Assembly: GCF_012979235.1 (NCBI RefSeq)
Contig: NZ_JAATWC010000002.1
Coordinates: forward strand, 124,001 to 188,000
Origin: Dissulfurirhabdus thermomarina
GTDB taxonomy: Bacteria; Desulfobacterota; Dissulfuribacteria; Dissulfuribacterales; Dissulfurirhabdaceae
DNA length: 64,000 nt
Direction: 5' to 3'
Shown: positions 8,360-16,347 of the stretch, piece by piece
How the letters are laid out: every line of letters starts with the position of its first letter
How positions within the stretch are numbered: position 1 is the stretch's first letter
Program-made: the position numbers and the translations under genes
The notes under the pieces: model-generated
Told to the model about the DNA's origin: nothing
The model's database searches: none
Seen by the model: only the letters and a program-made list of their open reading frames with translations

Positions 8360-8878
8360 ATGACAAAACACTGCCTGCGCATCCTGTTGCCGGTCGTCGT
8401 CGCGGTGAGCATCCTGTGGGGGGTCTGGAGCCCCGGTCCGGCCGCCGAGGCGGCCGCGCGGCCTCCGGCCCCGGATTTCCTGCTCCTGAACCTCTCCGGC
8501 CAGGAGGTTCGGCTCTCCGATTTTCGAGGCAAGGTGGTCCTGCTGAACTTCTTCGCCACCTTCTGCCCGCCCTGCCGCATGGAGATACCGGACTTCGTGG
8601 AGCTCAAGAAGGCCTACGCCGGCCGGGGCTTCGAGGTGGTGGGGATCTCGGTGGATTCCAACCCGGTCCGCGTCTTGCCGGGCTTCGTGGCGGGGTACGA
8701 GATCAACTACCCGGTCCTCCTCGGGACCGAAGACGTCATCCGCGACTACGGGAACATCTACGCCATCCCGGTGACGTTCCTTGTGGACCGGAAGGGTCGC
8801 ATCGTGCTGCGGTACCAGGGCATGGTCTCCCGGGGCGATCTCGAGCCCTACATACGGAGGGTCCTGGCCGAGCGGTGA
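8360..8878 (+). CDS. TlpA/ResA-type thiol-disulfide oxidoreductase
   Basis: 172-residue extracytoplasmic thioredoxin. The N-terminal hydrophobic segment (residues 6-22) is a signal or anchor. The thioredoxin fold carries 'LNFFATFCPPC' (CPPC at 69-72) and the cis-proline segment 'YAIPVTFLVDRKG'. Such proteins keep apocytochrome c cysteines reduced or reduce other periplasmic disulfides, consistent with the c-type cytochromes in this window. GAGGAA precedes the ATG. It stands alone, 70 bases after the creatininase gene. Confidence 0.87.
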   Translation: MTKHCLRILLPVVVAVSILWGVWSPGPAAEAAARPPAPDFLLLNLSGQEVRLSDFRGKVVLLNFFATFCPPCRMEIPDFVELKKAYAGRGFEVVGISVDSNPVRVLPGFVAGYEINYPVLLGTEDVIRDYGNIYAIPVTFLVDRKGRIVLRYQGMVSRGDLEPYIRRVLAER

Positions 8879-8899
8879 TCCGGTGGCCGGGGGGGCGGC

Positions 8900-9394
8900 C
8901 TACTTGCGCATGGTGGCGATCATCCGGTGGGGCTTCAGGAAGATGTCCAGGGCGTCGAGGATGTTCAGGAACACCACCCGGCTGGCCTGGATGGCCTTGG
9001 TGGAGGCCCCCTCCGGGCCGATGACGCAGATGCCGAAGGCCGCTTCCCGGAGCATGAGGGCGTCGTTGCAGCCGTTGCCGATGGCCACGGTCTTTTCGCG
9101 GCCGAGCCGCTCGATGTAGGCCAGCTTCTGGATGTCGCCCCGGCCGGATTCCAGGGCGTGCAGGGTGATGTCCATGTGGCCCGTCAGCTCCGGGGCGATC
9201 CGGTCCAGGGTCTGGTTGGTGTCCGCGGTGAGGATGTGGACGTTCAGGATCTGGGTGAGTTGCTTCAGCCGGTCGGGCACGCCCTCGATCATCCGCCCGT
9301 CCACGGTGAGGGTCCCGTTGAGGTCCAGGACGAGGTTCGAGAGGTCGTAGAAGACCCCGCAGGGCAGGTCCAGCGCGATATGCCTTTCAGCCAT
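8900..9394 (-). CDS. Soluble P-type-ATPase-like HAD phosphatase
   Basis: 164-residue cytoplasmic HAD-superfamily protein resembling only the phosphorylation domain of P-type ATPases (soluble P-type ATPase group). Motif I is 'VLDLNGTLTVDG': Asp24 is the nucleophile, and the second position, an Asp in most HAD phosphatases, is Asn26. Motif II is 'ILTADT' and motif IV 'VAIGNGCNDALMLREA' matches the ATPase hinge GDGxND with Asn for Asp. No membrane segment is present. Substrate unknown. It is convergent with the thioredoxin gene, 21 bases apart. Confidence 0.75.
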   Translation of the reverse strand: MAERHIALDLPCGVFYDLSNLVLDLNGTLTVDGRMIEGVPDRLKQLTQILNVHILTADTNQTLDRIAPELTGHMDITLHALESGRGDIQKLAYIERLGREKTVAIGNGCNDALMLREAAFGICVIGPEGASTKAIQASRVVFLNILDALDIFLKPHRMIATMRK

Positions 9395-9488
9395 GAAATC
9401 CTCCTTGCAGCGTGGTGACGCAGCTTGTATGCGACCCCGCCCTCCGCGGGCGGGGTGGATGCCGCACGGGGGCTGGCCGGGTGCCGCG

Positions 9489-9869
9489 CTAGGCGTTCAC
9501 CTTGGCCAGCAAGGCGTGGCGGATCCGCTCGGGGAGGAAGCGGATCGCCAGCTCGGCGATCTCCCGGGCGCTTCGGACGATGTCGCCCTCTCCCCGCCAG
9601 TGTTCCCGGAGGACCGCCTCGTCGGTCCGGACCAGGAGCCGGAGGAGGGCCAGGGCCACCAGGTAGACGTCGTCCACCATGCCGAGGAAGGGGATCCAGT
9701 CCGGGACGAGGTCCACCGGGTTCAGGAGGTAGGCCACGGTGGCTCCGAGGATGGCCTTGTCACCGGCCGAGACCCTGGGGTCCCGGAGCAGGTTGACCAG
9801 GAGGGCCAGGAACTTGGGGATGCTCCTCGCGGCCCTGCGAAGCACTTCCGTGTCGAATGCGGGGGGCAT
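9489..9869 (-). CDS. YkvA family (DUF1232) protein
   Basis: 126-residue protein containing the DUF1232 core 'GATVAYLLNPVDLVPDWIPFLGMVDDVYLVALAL', split here by its two hallmarks NPVDLVPDWIP and DDVYL. The segment may be a hydrophobic hairpin in the membrane. Function of the family is unknown. ATG at 9869 is preceded by GGAGGTG eight bases upstream, which decides this start over longer readings. Confidence 0.8.
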   Translation of the reverse strand: MPPAFDTEVLRRAARSIPKFLALLVNLLRDPRVSAGDKAILGATVAYLLNPVDLVPDWIPFLGMVDDVYLVALALLRLLVRTDEAVLREHWRGEGDIVRSAREIAELAIRFLPERIRHALLAKVNA

Positions 9870-10046
9870 CGAGGTCACCTCCCTCGGCGAGATCTCCGGC
9901 GGTTCGTTCACGACGGCGCCCGCAAGGACGCCGGGGCTGCCGCAGGGCCCCGGCCGGGATCGATGCCGCCGGGCCTCCGCGTTGCGCACTCGGTGATCCG
10001 TTCCGGGCCGTCCCGTTCGTCGTCGTGCGCCTTCCGTTTCAACGGA

Positions 10047-10075
10047 AATAAAACCGATCGGCGGAGATTCGTAAA
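10047..10075 (-). promoter_or_regulatory. Possible promoter of the YkvA gene, in a 438-base gene-free stretch
   Basis: Minus-strand TTTACG (10075-10070), 17 bases, TTTATT (10052-10047), about 180 bases before the YkvA start. The stretch 9870-10307 holds this candidate and, from 10145, a type A repeat; nothing else is recognised in it. Confidence 0.35.
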
Positions 10076-10144
10076 GTGAGGCCGCCAGCGGCGGCATCCG
10101 CATCCGTCCGTCGGCCTGGAATGGTTCCAAGAAAGAGGCCGACC

Positions 10145-10304
10145 ATGACGGCGTCGCAAAAAGTCGCGGGCTGCGGCGTTGCTTTGGATGTTCTCGTCAT
10201 TGCGGTGTACCGTAGGGTACGCTTCATTCCCCGACATCTTCGCGCCTTGCATCTGGCGATTTTTGCTTGGCCATCCACTCAGAAGACTTTTTAAGAGGCC
10301 ATCA
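10145..10304. repeat. Dispersed repeat type A, copy 1
   Basis: One of several related intergenic elements. It has outer ends GGCGTCGCAAAAAG and CTTTTTAAGAGGCCATCA, inner blocks 'CGCCTTGCATCTGGCGATTTTTGC' (10241-10264) and GGCCATCCACTC, and a central inverted repeat around 10204-10222 (GTGTACC...GGGTACGC). Four bases separate it from the start codon of the next gene. Confidence 0.75.
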
Positions 10305-10307
10305 ACC

Positions 10308-11315
10308 ATGAATGTCCCGGACGCCCTGATCTATCCCGTCACCTTCCCGCGCCGCCGCCTCCTCGCCCCCCTCTCCGGCCTCTTCCGCCGCCTCGTCCTG
10401 CTCCAGCCCACCGAGGAGGTCCGGCCGCCGGGCCTCGACGAGACGTGGGTGCCGGGGGCGCGGGTCGATTTGGTGGCGCCCCTTCCCCTGGGGGCCGGGC
10501 TCGGCGACTTCCAGCGCCGCCTCCGGGAGGCGCTGGCGTGGGCCCGGGAGGTCGGCCTCGGCGAGGGCCGGGTCCTTTCGGCCCTCGTGGGGCTTTCCGG
10601 GCGCGGCGGTGAGGAGACCCCCCAGGACATCCTGGCGGCCCTCAAGGGGCCGGCGGCGGACGGCGGCCTGGAGGCGGCCCGGTGGCTCCTCCAGCTCGCC
10701 CAGGTCCAGGACGAGGAAGAGGACGCCGTGGACGCCGATTTGATCGACCTGGAAGGACGCCGGGCCCGCCTCGAGTCGCTCCTCCGGGGGGCCGACGGGG
10801 TGCCCCTGGAGGTCCGGTCTCCCTGGGTGGGGGACACCGGCCGGGGGGTGCCGCCCGTCGCCCACGCCGGTCCCCGCCTCCAGGCCTGGGCCCGGCTCTG
10901 GTCGGCGGGGCGGCCGGCGGTGCCGGCGGCCTGCCCCGTGGGATGCGGGGCCGCGGTGAAGGACGAGCTGGAGCGGTTGCACGAGGCGGAGCGGACGGGC
11001 GGCGTGGCCCGCGACCTCGCCGTCCTCCGGCTGGACGAGCCCCCGGGGGAGGCCGCGGCGATGGCGGCCGCGCTGGCGGATTTGGCCCGGGAGGCCGGTG
11101 TCCGGGCCCTCGGCCCCGGCGGATCGGCGGCGGCGCGGATCGAGGAGATCGAGGCCCGCTGGAACGGCGGCGGGCCGCCGGACCCGGCGTGCCCGAGGCT
11201 CGTCCTCACCGGGTTTCCCGGCCGCCGCCTGGAAGATCTCTTCCGGCGGGCCGCCGGGGCGCCCCCGGACGAGGCCCGTGGGGCGGCGGACGGCTGGTCG
11301 TTCTTCCTGGTCTAG
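10308..11315 (+). CDS. Conserved-looking protein of unknown function (335 residues)
   Basis: I do not recognise this protein. It begins 'MNVPDALIYPVTFPRRRLL', is predicted soluble and cytoplasmic, and is rich in Leu, Ala, Arg and Glu with long amphipathic helices. It has a Cys pair at 'ACPVGCGAAVKDELERLHEA' and ends 'GWSFFLV'. There is no signal peptide, nucleotide-binding loop or repeat. Codon bias matches the neighbours, which supports a real gene. Its TAG stop shares the palindrome CTAG (11312-11315) with the stop of the convergent epimerase gene. Confidence 0.65.
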   Translation: MNVPDALIYPVTFPRRRLLAPLSGLFRRLVLLQPTEEVRPPGLDETWVPGARVDLVAPLPLGAGLGDFQRRLREALAWAREVGLGEGRVLSALVGLSGRGGEETPQDILAALKGPAADGGLEAARWLLQLAQVQDEEEDAVDADLIDLEGRRARLESLLRGADGVPLEVRSPWVGDTGRGVPPVAHAGPRLQAWARLWSAGRPAVPAACPVGCGAAVKDELERLHEAERTGGVARDLAVLRLDEPPGEAAAMAAALADLAREAGVRALGPGGSAAARIEEIEARWNGGGPPDPACPRLVLTGFPGRRLEDLFRRAAGAPPDEARGAADGWSFFLV

Positions 11316-12289
11316 GGGGCCGATCCCGCCGCGGCCGCCCCGCTCAGCCGCCACTTCAGCGTCTTTTCGAGGCCTTCCGCGAGCCCGGTCCGGGGCTGCC
11401 ACCCGAGGCCGTCCCGGGCCTTTTCGATGCGCAGGCAGCTGCGGCGGATGTCGCCGGGCCGGGCCGGGGCGGTCTCGAGGCGCCGGAGCGCCGGATCGAG
11501 GCCGGGGATGAGGCCGGCGGCCAGGTCGAAGAGGGTCTCGTAGAGCTGCCGGGTCCGGGTCCCTACGCCGGTGGCGATGTTGAAGGCCGCGCCCCCGCCC
11601 ACGGAGAGGGCCTTGAGGTTGGCCTCGGCCACGTCGCCCACGTAGCAGTAATCTCGCACCATCCCGTCGGGTTCGCCGGGGAAGTGGTAGAGGGTGGAGG
11701 GCCGGCCCGCCGCCAGGTTGTCCATGAAGATGGCCACCACTCCCGCCTCCCCGTGGGGGACCTGGCGGGGGCCGTAGACGTTGCTGTAGCGGAGGACGGT
11801 GTAGTCCAGGCCGTGCTGGGCGCGGTAGAAGGCGAGGTACTGCTCGGCCACCGCCTTGGTGATGGCATAGGGCGAGACGGGCTGCGGCGGCGCCGCCTCC
11901 GAGGTGGGGTACTCCTGGGCTTCGCCGTAGATGGCGCCGCCGGACGAGATGAAGATCACCTTCCGGACGCCGGTGCGGCGGGCCGCCTCCATGAGGTTCA
12001 GGAAGCCGTCCACGTTGACGGCGGCATCGCGGCGGGGATCCCGGACGGAGTCCGGCACGGAGATCTGGGCGGCGTGGTGGTTGAGGACGTCGGGGCGCTC
12101 CTGCTCGAAGAGGCGCCGGATCCCATCGTCCCGGATGTCGGCGCGGTGGAAGCGGGCCGCGGGGTGGAGGTTTTCCGGGCGGCCGGAGGAGAGGTCGTCC
12201 ACCACCACCACGTCGTGGCCGGCCTCGATGTAGGCGTCCACCACGTTGGAGCCGATGAACCCGGCCCCGCCGGTCACGAGGATCTTCAT
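11312..12289 (-). CDS. NAD-dependent sugar-nucleotide epimerase/dehydratase (GalE-like SDR)
   Basis: 325-residue extended short-chain dehydrogenase acting on nucleotide sugars, most like UDP-glucose 4-epimerases. It has the 'TGGAGFIGSNV' NAD loop, 'VVVVDDLSSGRPENL', catalytic 'SSGGAIYG' and Tyr/Lys in 'SPYAITK', and 'LRYSNVYGPRQ'. AGGAGG eight bases before ATG 12289 fixes the start. It probably supplies sugar nucleotides for surface polysaccharide; exact substrate not determinable. No sugar operon adjoins it. Confidence 0.85.
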   Translation of the reverse strand: MKILVTGGAGFIGSNVVDAYIEAGHDVVVVDDLSSGRPENLHPAARFHRADIRDDGIRRLFEQERPDVLNHHAAQISVPDSVRDPRRDAAVNVDGFLNLMEAARRTGVRKVIFISSGGAIYGEAQEYPTSEAAPPQPVSPYAITKAVAEQYLAFYRAQHGLDYTVLRYSNVYGPRQVPHGEAGVVAIFMDNLAAGRPSTLYHFPGEPDGMVRDYCYVGDVAEANLKALSVGGGAAFNIATGVGTRTRQLYETLFDLAAGLIPGLDPALRRLETAPARPGDIRRSCLRIEKARDGLGWQPRTGLAEGLEKTLKWRLSGAAAAGSAP

Positions 12290-12314
12290 CTCGACGGCCT
12301 CCTGCCAGGGCTCC

Positions 12315-12339
12315 TGGGTCCGTGGGCGTTCAAGAACGG
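12315..12339. repeat. Dispersed repeat type B, short copy 2
   Basis: TGGGTCCGTGGGCGTTCAAG and the next few bases match copies at 20274 and (inverted) 55857. It directly abuts the type A copy that follows. Confidence 0.55.
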
Positions 12340-12494
12340 ATGGCGTCGCGAGAATCGCCGATAACGGTGGTGTTCCAAGCTCCTCGCTCCTCCGCAGAGT
12401 TTTCAGTGACGCCTCATTCCTCGCGATGGCCGTGCCTTGTCTTTGGCGATTCTCGCTCGGCCATCCGTGCAGAGGACCTTTTACGAGGGCGTCA
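12340..12494. repeat. Dispersed repeat type A, copy 2
   Basis: Diverged copy running from ATGGCGTCGCGAGAATCGCC to GAGGGCGTCA, with the inner blocks GCCTTGTCTTTGGCGATTC and CGGCCATCCGTGCAGAGGAC. The gene-free stretch 12290-12771 holds B, A and C repeats in that order; bases 12575-12771 show only GC-rich hairpins and no confident promoter. Confidence 0.65.
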
Positions 12495-12512
12495 CCGCGG
12501 GGGGCATGCCTC

Positions 12513-12574
12513 GCCCATGACCTGAAGCTCGAGGCGACGGGTCCAGTGCATCTCGAAGCCGCCACGGATCCAGG
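12513..12574. repeat. Dispersed repeat type C, copy 1
   Basis: About 62 bases starting GCCCATGACCTGAAGCTCGA and ending CCGCCACGGATCCAGG; closely similar to 20428-20491, which has GCCCATGGCCTGAAATTCCA. Both lie among other repeats. Confidence 0.65.
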
Positions 12575-12771
12575 AAGGTCTCAGGCGGGCATGCTAGCAC
12601 GGAACGGGCCGGGGGCAAAGGGCCCCGGCCGGTCCGGCCGGGGGCACTGGACGCGGCCTTTCCCTTTTTGCTAATATCCTCGGGTCGGCCGCCGCCGGGC
12701 GGGCCCGCCCGGGGCCGGCGGCCGTATCCACATGGGAAGCCGCTGGAACGGGGCGGGCGAGGGGGGCCGAC

Positions 12772-14658
12772 ATGCCGAAGGTGACGTTCCTGCCATCCGG
12801 GGTCGAAGTCGATGTCCCGCCGGGGGAGAACCTCCTGCGGGCCGCCATGCTGGCCGGTCTCCACGTCAATGCCTCCTGCGGGGGCGCCGGCGTGTGCAAC
12901 AAGTGCAAGGTGCTCCTCGAGGCCGGCGAGGCCCGGGGCGAAAGGCTCCCCGACGGGGGCTGGAAGGCCTGCGCCACCGTCCCCGCCGGCGACGTCCAGG
13001 TGCGGATCCCGGTGGAGTCGGAGATGGACCGGCGGGCGCTGGCCCGGCCGCGGCGGGCCGCCGCGTGGATCCAGGCCGGCGAAGGGCGGGCCGAGTGGCC
13101 GGTGGCCCCCCTGGTCCAGAAGACCTTCCTCACCCTCCCCGCGCCGACGCCCCAGGACAACGTGAGCGACCTCTACCGGCTCCGCCGCGAGTTGGCCCAG
13201 GGAGAGCTGGCCGACGTGGCCCTCGAGGTGGACCCTCCGGTCCTCTACACCCTCGCCGAGACCCTCCGCGCCGACGACTGGCGGGTGACCGTGAGCCTCC
13301 GTGGGCATCTCGGCGTCCCGGCGCCGCCCCGGCTCATCCGGGTGGAGGCCGGCGACACCACGGGCGCCCACGCCGCGGTGGCCGTGGACATCGGCACCAC
13401 CACCGTCTCGGCCGAGCTGGTGGACCTTGCCACCGGTGCCGTTCTGGCCGAGGTCTCCGACTACAACCCCCAGGTGAGCTACGGCGAGGACGTGATCTCC
13501 CGCATGGAGTTCGCCCGGAAGGGGGACGGGCTGGCCGTGCTCCAGCGGAAGGTGGTGGAGCGTCTGAACGGCCTCGTCCGCGAGCTCTTCCAACAGGCTG
13601 AGCTCTCCCCCGACCGTCTCTCCCTCATCACCGTGGGCGCCAATTCCGTCATGACCCACTTCCTCCTCGGGCTCGACCCGCGCCATCTCCGCATGAAGCC
13701 CTACACCCCGGTGGCGAACCACTTCCCGGCCTTTCGGGGGAGGGACATCGGCCTGCACGTGGCGCCCCACGTCCGGGTCTACCTCGCCCCGTGCGTCGCC
13801 AGCTACGTGGGCGGCGACATCGTGGCCGGGGTGGTGGGGGTCGGGCTCCAGCGTGAGGAGGCCCTCACCCTCTTCATCGACATCGGGACCAACGGGGAGA
13901 TCGTGCTGGGCAACCGCGACTGGATGGCCTGCGCGGCCTGCTCCGCCGGCCCGGCCTTCGAGGGCGGGGGGATCCGCCACGGCATGCGGGCCACCACCGG
14001 GGCGGTGGAGCTGGTCCACGTGCACCCCGAGACCCACGAGCCCATGGTGCTCACCATCGGCGGGCGGCGGGCCAAGGGGATCTGCGGCTCCGGGATCATC
14101 TCGCTCCTGGCCGGGCTCTTCACCTCCGGGGCCGTGGATCCCCAGGGGAAGTTCCGGCGCGACCTGGCCACCCCCCGGATCCGCGAGGGGCGGGACGGAT
14201 GGGAGTACGTGGTGGTGGAGGCGGAGGCCACGGCCACGGGCGAGGACATCGTCTTCACCGAGGTGGACATCGAGAACCTCATCCGGGCCAAGGGGGCCAT
14301 GTTCGCCGGCTACCTCACCCTGCTCGAGTCCGTGGGGATGACCTTCGAGGACCTCGACCGGGTGGTGCTCGCCGGCAACTTCGGCAGCTACCTCGACCTG
14401 GAACAGGCGATCACCATCGGTCTCTTGCCCGACATCCCGCGGGAGCGGTTCTTCTTCGCCGGGAATGCCTCCCTGCTCGGGGCCCGGTCGGCGGCGGTCT
14501 CGCGGGAGGCGGCGGCGGAGCAGCACCGCGTGGCCCAGATGATGACCCACTTCGACCTCAGCGACAACCCGCAGTTCATGCAGCACTACATGTCGTCGCT
14601 CTTCCTGCCCCACACGGACGCCGCGCTCTTTCCCAGCGTCGGGGGCGGGGCGGCCTGA
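12772..14658 (+). CDS. RACo-like ASKHA-domain protein with N-terminal [2Fe-2S] ferredoxin (DUF4445 family)
   Basis: 628 residues. The N terminus is a plant-type ferredoxin fold with C36-x5-C42-x2-C45-x22-C68. A linker domain follows, then an ASKHA ATPase-like core beginning 'AVAVDIGTTTVSAEL', with 'IDIGTNGEIVLG', 'GGGIRHGMRATTGA', 'GICGSGIISLLAGL' and 'VVLAGNFGSYLD'. This is the architecture of reductive activators of corrinoid methyltransferases (RACo, RamA-like), which use ATP and an Fe-S electron to reset Co(II) to Co(I). No corrinoid protein or methyltransferase lies in the window, so its partner is elsewhere or it has another role. Confidence 0.83.
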   Translation: MPKVTFLPSGVEVDVPPGENLLRAAMLAGLHVNASCGGAGVCNKCKVLLEAGEARGERLPDGGWKACATVPAGDVQVRIPVESEMDRRALARPRRAAAWIQAGEGRAEWPVAPLVQKTFLTLPAPTPQDNVSDLYRLRRELAQGELADVALEVDPPVLYTLAETLRADDWRVTVSLRGHLGVPAPPRLIRVEAGDTTGAHAAVAVDIGTTTVSAELVDLATGAVLAEVSDYNPQVSYGEDVISRMEFARKGDGLAVLQRKVVERLNGLVRELFQQAELSPDRLSLITVGANSVMTHFLLGLDPRHLRMKPYTPVANHFPAFRGRDIGLHVAPHVRVYLAPCVASYVGGDIVAGVVGVGLQREEALTLFIDIGTNGEIVLGNRDWMACAACSAGPAFEGGGIRHGMRATTGAVELVHVHPETHEPMVLTIGGRRAKGICGSGIISLLAGLFTSGAVDPQGKFRRDLATPRIREGRDGWEYVVVEAEATATGEDIVFTEVDIENLIRAKGAMFAGYLTLLESVGMTFEDLDRVVLAGNFGSYLDLEQAITIGLLPDIPRERFFFAGNASLLGARSAAVSREAAAEQHRVAQMMTHFDLSDNPQFMQHYMSSLFLPHTDAALFPSVGGGAA

Positions 14659-14664
14659 GGGCGG

Positions 14665-16347
14665 CTACCGGAGGTCGGCGAGGAGCCCCGCCGCGTGGCG
14701 GCGGCAGGCCTCGGCGTAGTCTTCCGGGTAGTGCCCGGTGACCCACCGCTGCTGCCATTCGCTGAAGGCGCCGGGCGATTGGGGGTGGCGGGGCAGGAAG
14801 CAGTAGAAGAGCCGCTGGTCGGTCCCCGCCTCGTCGAAGCGTTTCGAGACTTCGTACACGGTGATCATCCGGGCGCCGAGGCGGTCGAGCACCCGCATGG
14901 CGAGCCAGAGGGCCCGGTCGAGGGCGGCCCGGAACCGGGTGCCGGCCTCGAGGACGTTGCCCACCGGCTCGGCGGCGAGCACCTGGATCTCCCCCTGCGA
15001 GCGCTGGGCCTTGGGCACGTGGAGGAGGACGCCGTCCGCCTCGTGGATCACGAGGTCCGCGGGGCCGCCGCGGCGGCCGTCGAGGCGGGTGTTGCCGCGG
15101 ATGGCCGCAATGTAGGCGTCGAAGAAGTCCCGCCCGGCGGCCCGCCGGTACCGGCGGGCGAAGGCCGCCACCTGGTCCCCCACGGCGTAGCTGGGCGTCT
15201 CCCCTCCGCCGCCGGCCGCCTGGACGGTGGGCCGCACCAGGGCGAACTGCTGGTGGATCTGCTGGTGGGTGGCGTTGAGCCGGTAGCCGGAGGGAGAGAA
15301 GTCGAAGCCGAAGTTCCATCCCCACATGGTGGCCGTGAAGGGAAGGGGACTGCCGCCCTCGCGCCGGCGGTGGACCTCGTCGAGGACCCTCCGGCGCAGG
15401 TCTTCCAACTCGTCCGTGGAGAGCCGGCGTCCCCGGCCCGGTACCTCGAGCCCGAGCTCGATGGCCATCTGGACGAAGGTCCGCTGGTAGTAGAGGTGGC
15501 GGAGGCCGGCCATGTCCCGGGGGGAGAGGTCCCCGAGGCGGTAGCGGACGGCGTCCTGGGCCATGTTCGAGGCGTAGTGGCCCCAGGGGATGTAGCTGTT
15601 GGCCCTCAGGTATTCCCAGACGTGGGTGACGCCGGGGTCGAGGTATTCCCCCACCACGGGGTTCCGGCCCTGGACCCCGGGGTTGAGGGCCATGGCGCGC
15701 TTGATCGCGTCGGGGAGGGCGGGGTTGTTGAGGACCACCTCGAAGAGGTCGTGGTCGTGGACCAGGGGCCGGGGCTCGCCCGACGGACCCGGCCGGAAAC
15801 CGATGCCGCCGCCGGGCTCGAGTTCGCAGGCGAGCGCCGCCAGCGCCGCCAGCAGCTCCGGGTCGTCCGAGGTCTGGGCCAGGGCCAGCTTGAGGGTGCG
15901 GGGGAGGTCCGCCAGACCGTAGCGGCGCCCGCCCGGCCCTTCGAGGCCGGGGCCGAGGAGATCCCGGAGGAGGCCCCGGGCGGGCGGGGGATCCGGGGGT
16001 GGCTCGTCCCGCAGGCGGAAGGCGGCCGGGGCCTCGGCCAGGCGGTCGGCCGGGGCCTGCAGGATGTAGGTGGCCCCCCAGAAGGGGAAGGGATTGGGGA
16101 CCTCGAAGACCCCCTCCGTCTCGGCCAGTTCCAGGTCGCCCTCCGGGAAGTTGGCGTCGTTGCGGATCTCAACGCCGCCCGGCAGGTGCCCGAGCACCAG
16201 GGGGGCCGAGGTCCCGCGCAGGTTGGCCGCCCGGAAGGAGGGGCGGTGGTGCCCGCACCGGAAGACCCCGTCCGGGTGCACGCAGGTGGGTGGGAGGTCG
16301 GCGTCCTGCACGGTCTTCGGGTTCGGGCCGGCGGCGGGCCGGGTCAC
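14665..16347 (-). CDS. Large protein of unknown function (560 residues)
   Basis: I do not recognise the family. The protein is predicted soluble. Conserved-looking segments are 'HPDGVFRCGHHRPSF', 'VLGHLPGGVEIRNDANFPEG', 'PNPFPFWGATYILQAP', 'WEYLRANSYIPWGHYASNMA', 'YQRTFVQMAIELGL', 'TMWGWNFGFDFSPSGYRLNA' with 'THQQIHQQFALV', and 'LFYCFLPRHPQSPGAFSEWQ'. The several His and the NPFPFWGATY stretch recall HIT/GalT-like proteins, but that is only a resemblance. The start is GTG at 16347, overlapping the stop of the SH3 gene (GTGA), so the two are coupled. GTG at 16311 is an alternative. Confidence 0.7.
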   Translation of the reverse strand: MTRPAAGPNPKTVQDADLPPTCVHPDGVFRCGHHRPSFRAANLRGTSAPLVLGHLPGGVEIRNDANFPEGDLELAETEGVFEVPNPFPFWGATYILQAPADRLAEAPAAFRLRDEPPPDPPPARGLLRDLLGPGLEGPGGRRYGLADLPRTLKLALAQTSDDPELLAALAALACELEPGGGIGFRPGPSGEPRPLVHDHDLFEVVLNNPALPDAIKRAMALNPGVQGRNPVVGEYLDPGVTHVWEYLRANSYIPWGHYASNMAQDAVRYRLGDLSPRDMAGLRHLYYQRTFVQMAIELGLEVPGRGRRLSTDELEDLRRRVLDEVHRRREGGSPLPFTATMWGWNFGFDFSPSGYRLNATHQQIHQQFALVRPTVQAAGGGGETPSYAVGDQVAAFARRYRRAAGRDFFDAYIAAIRGNTRLDGRRGGPADLVIHEADGVLLHVPKAQRSQGEIQVLAAEPVGNVLEAGTRFRAALDRALWLAMRVLDRLGARMITVYEVSKRFDEAGTDQRLFYCFLPRHPQSPGAFSEWQQRWVTGHYPEDYAEACRRHAAGLLADLR

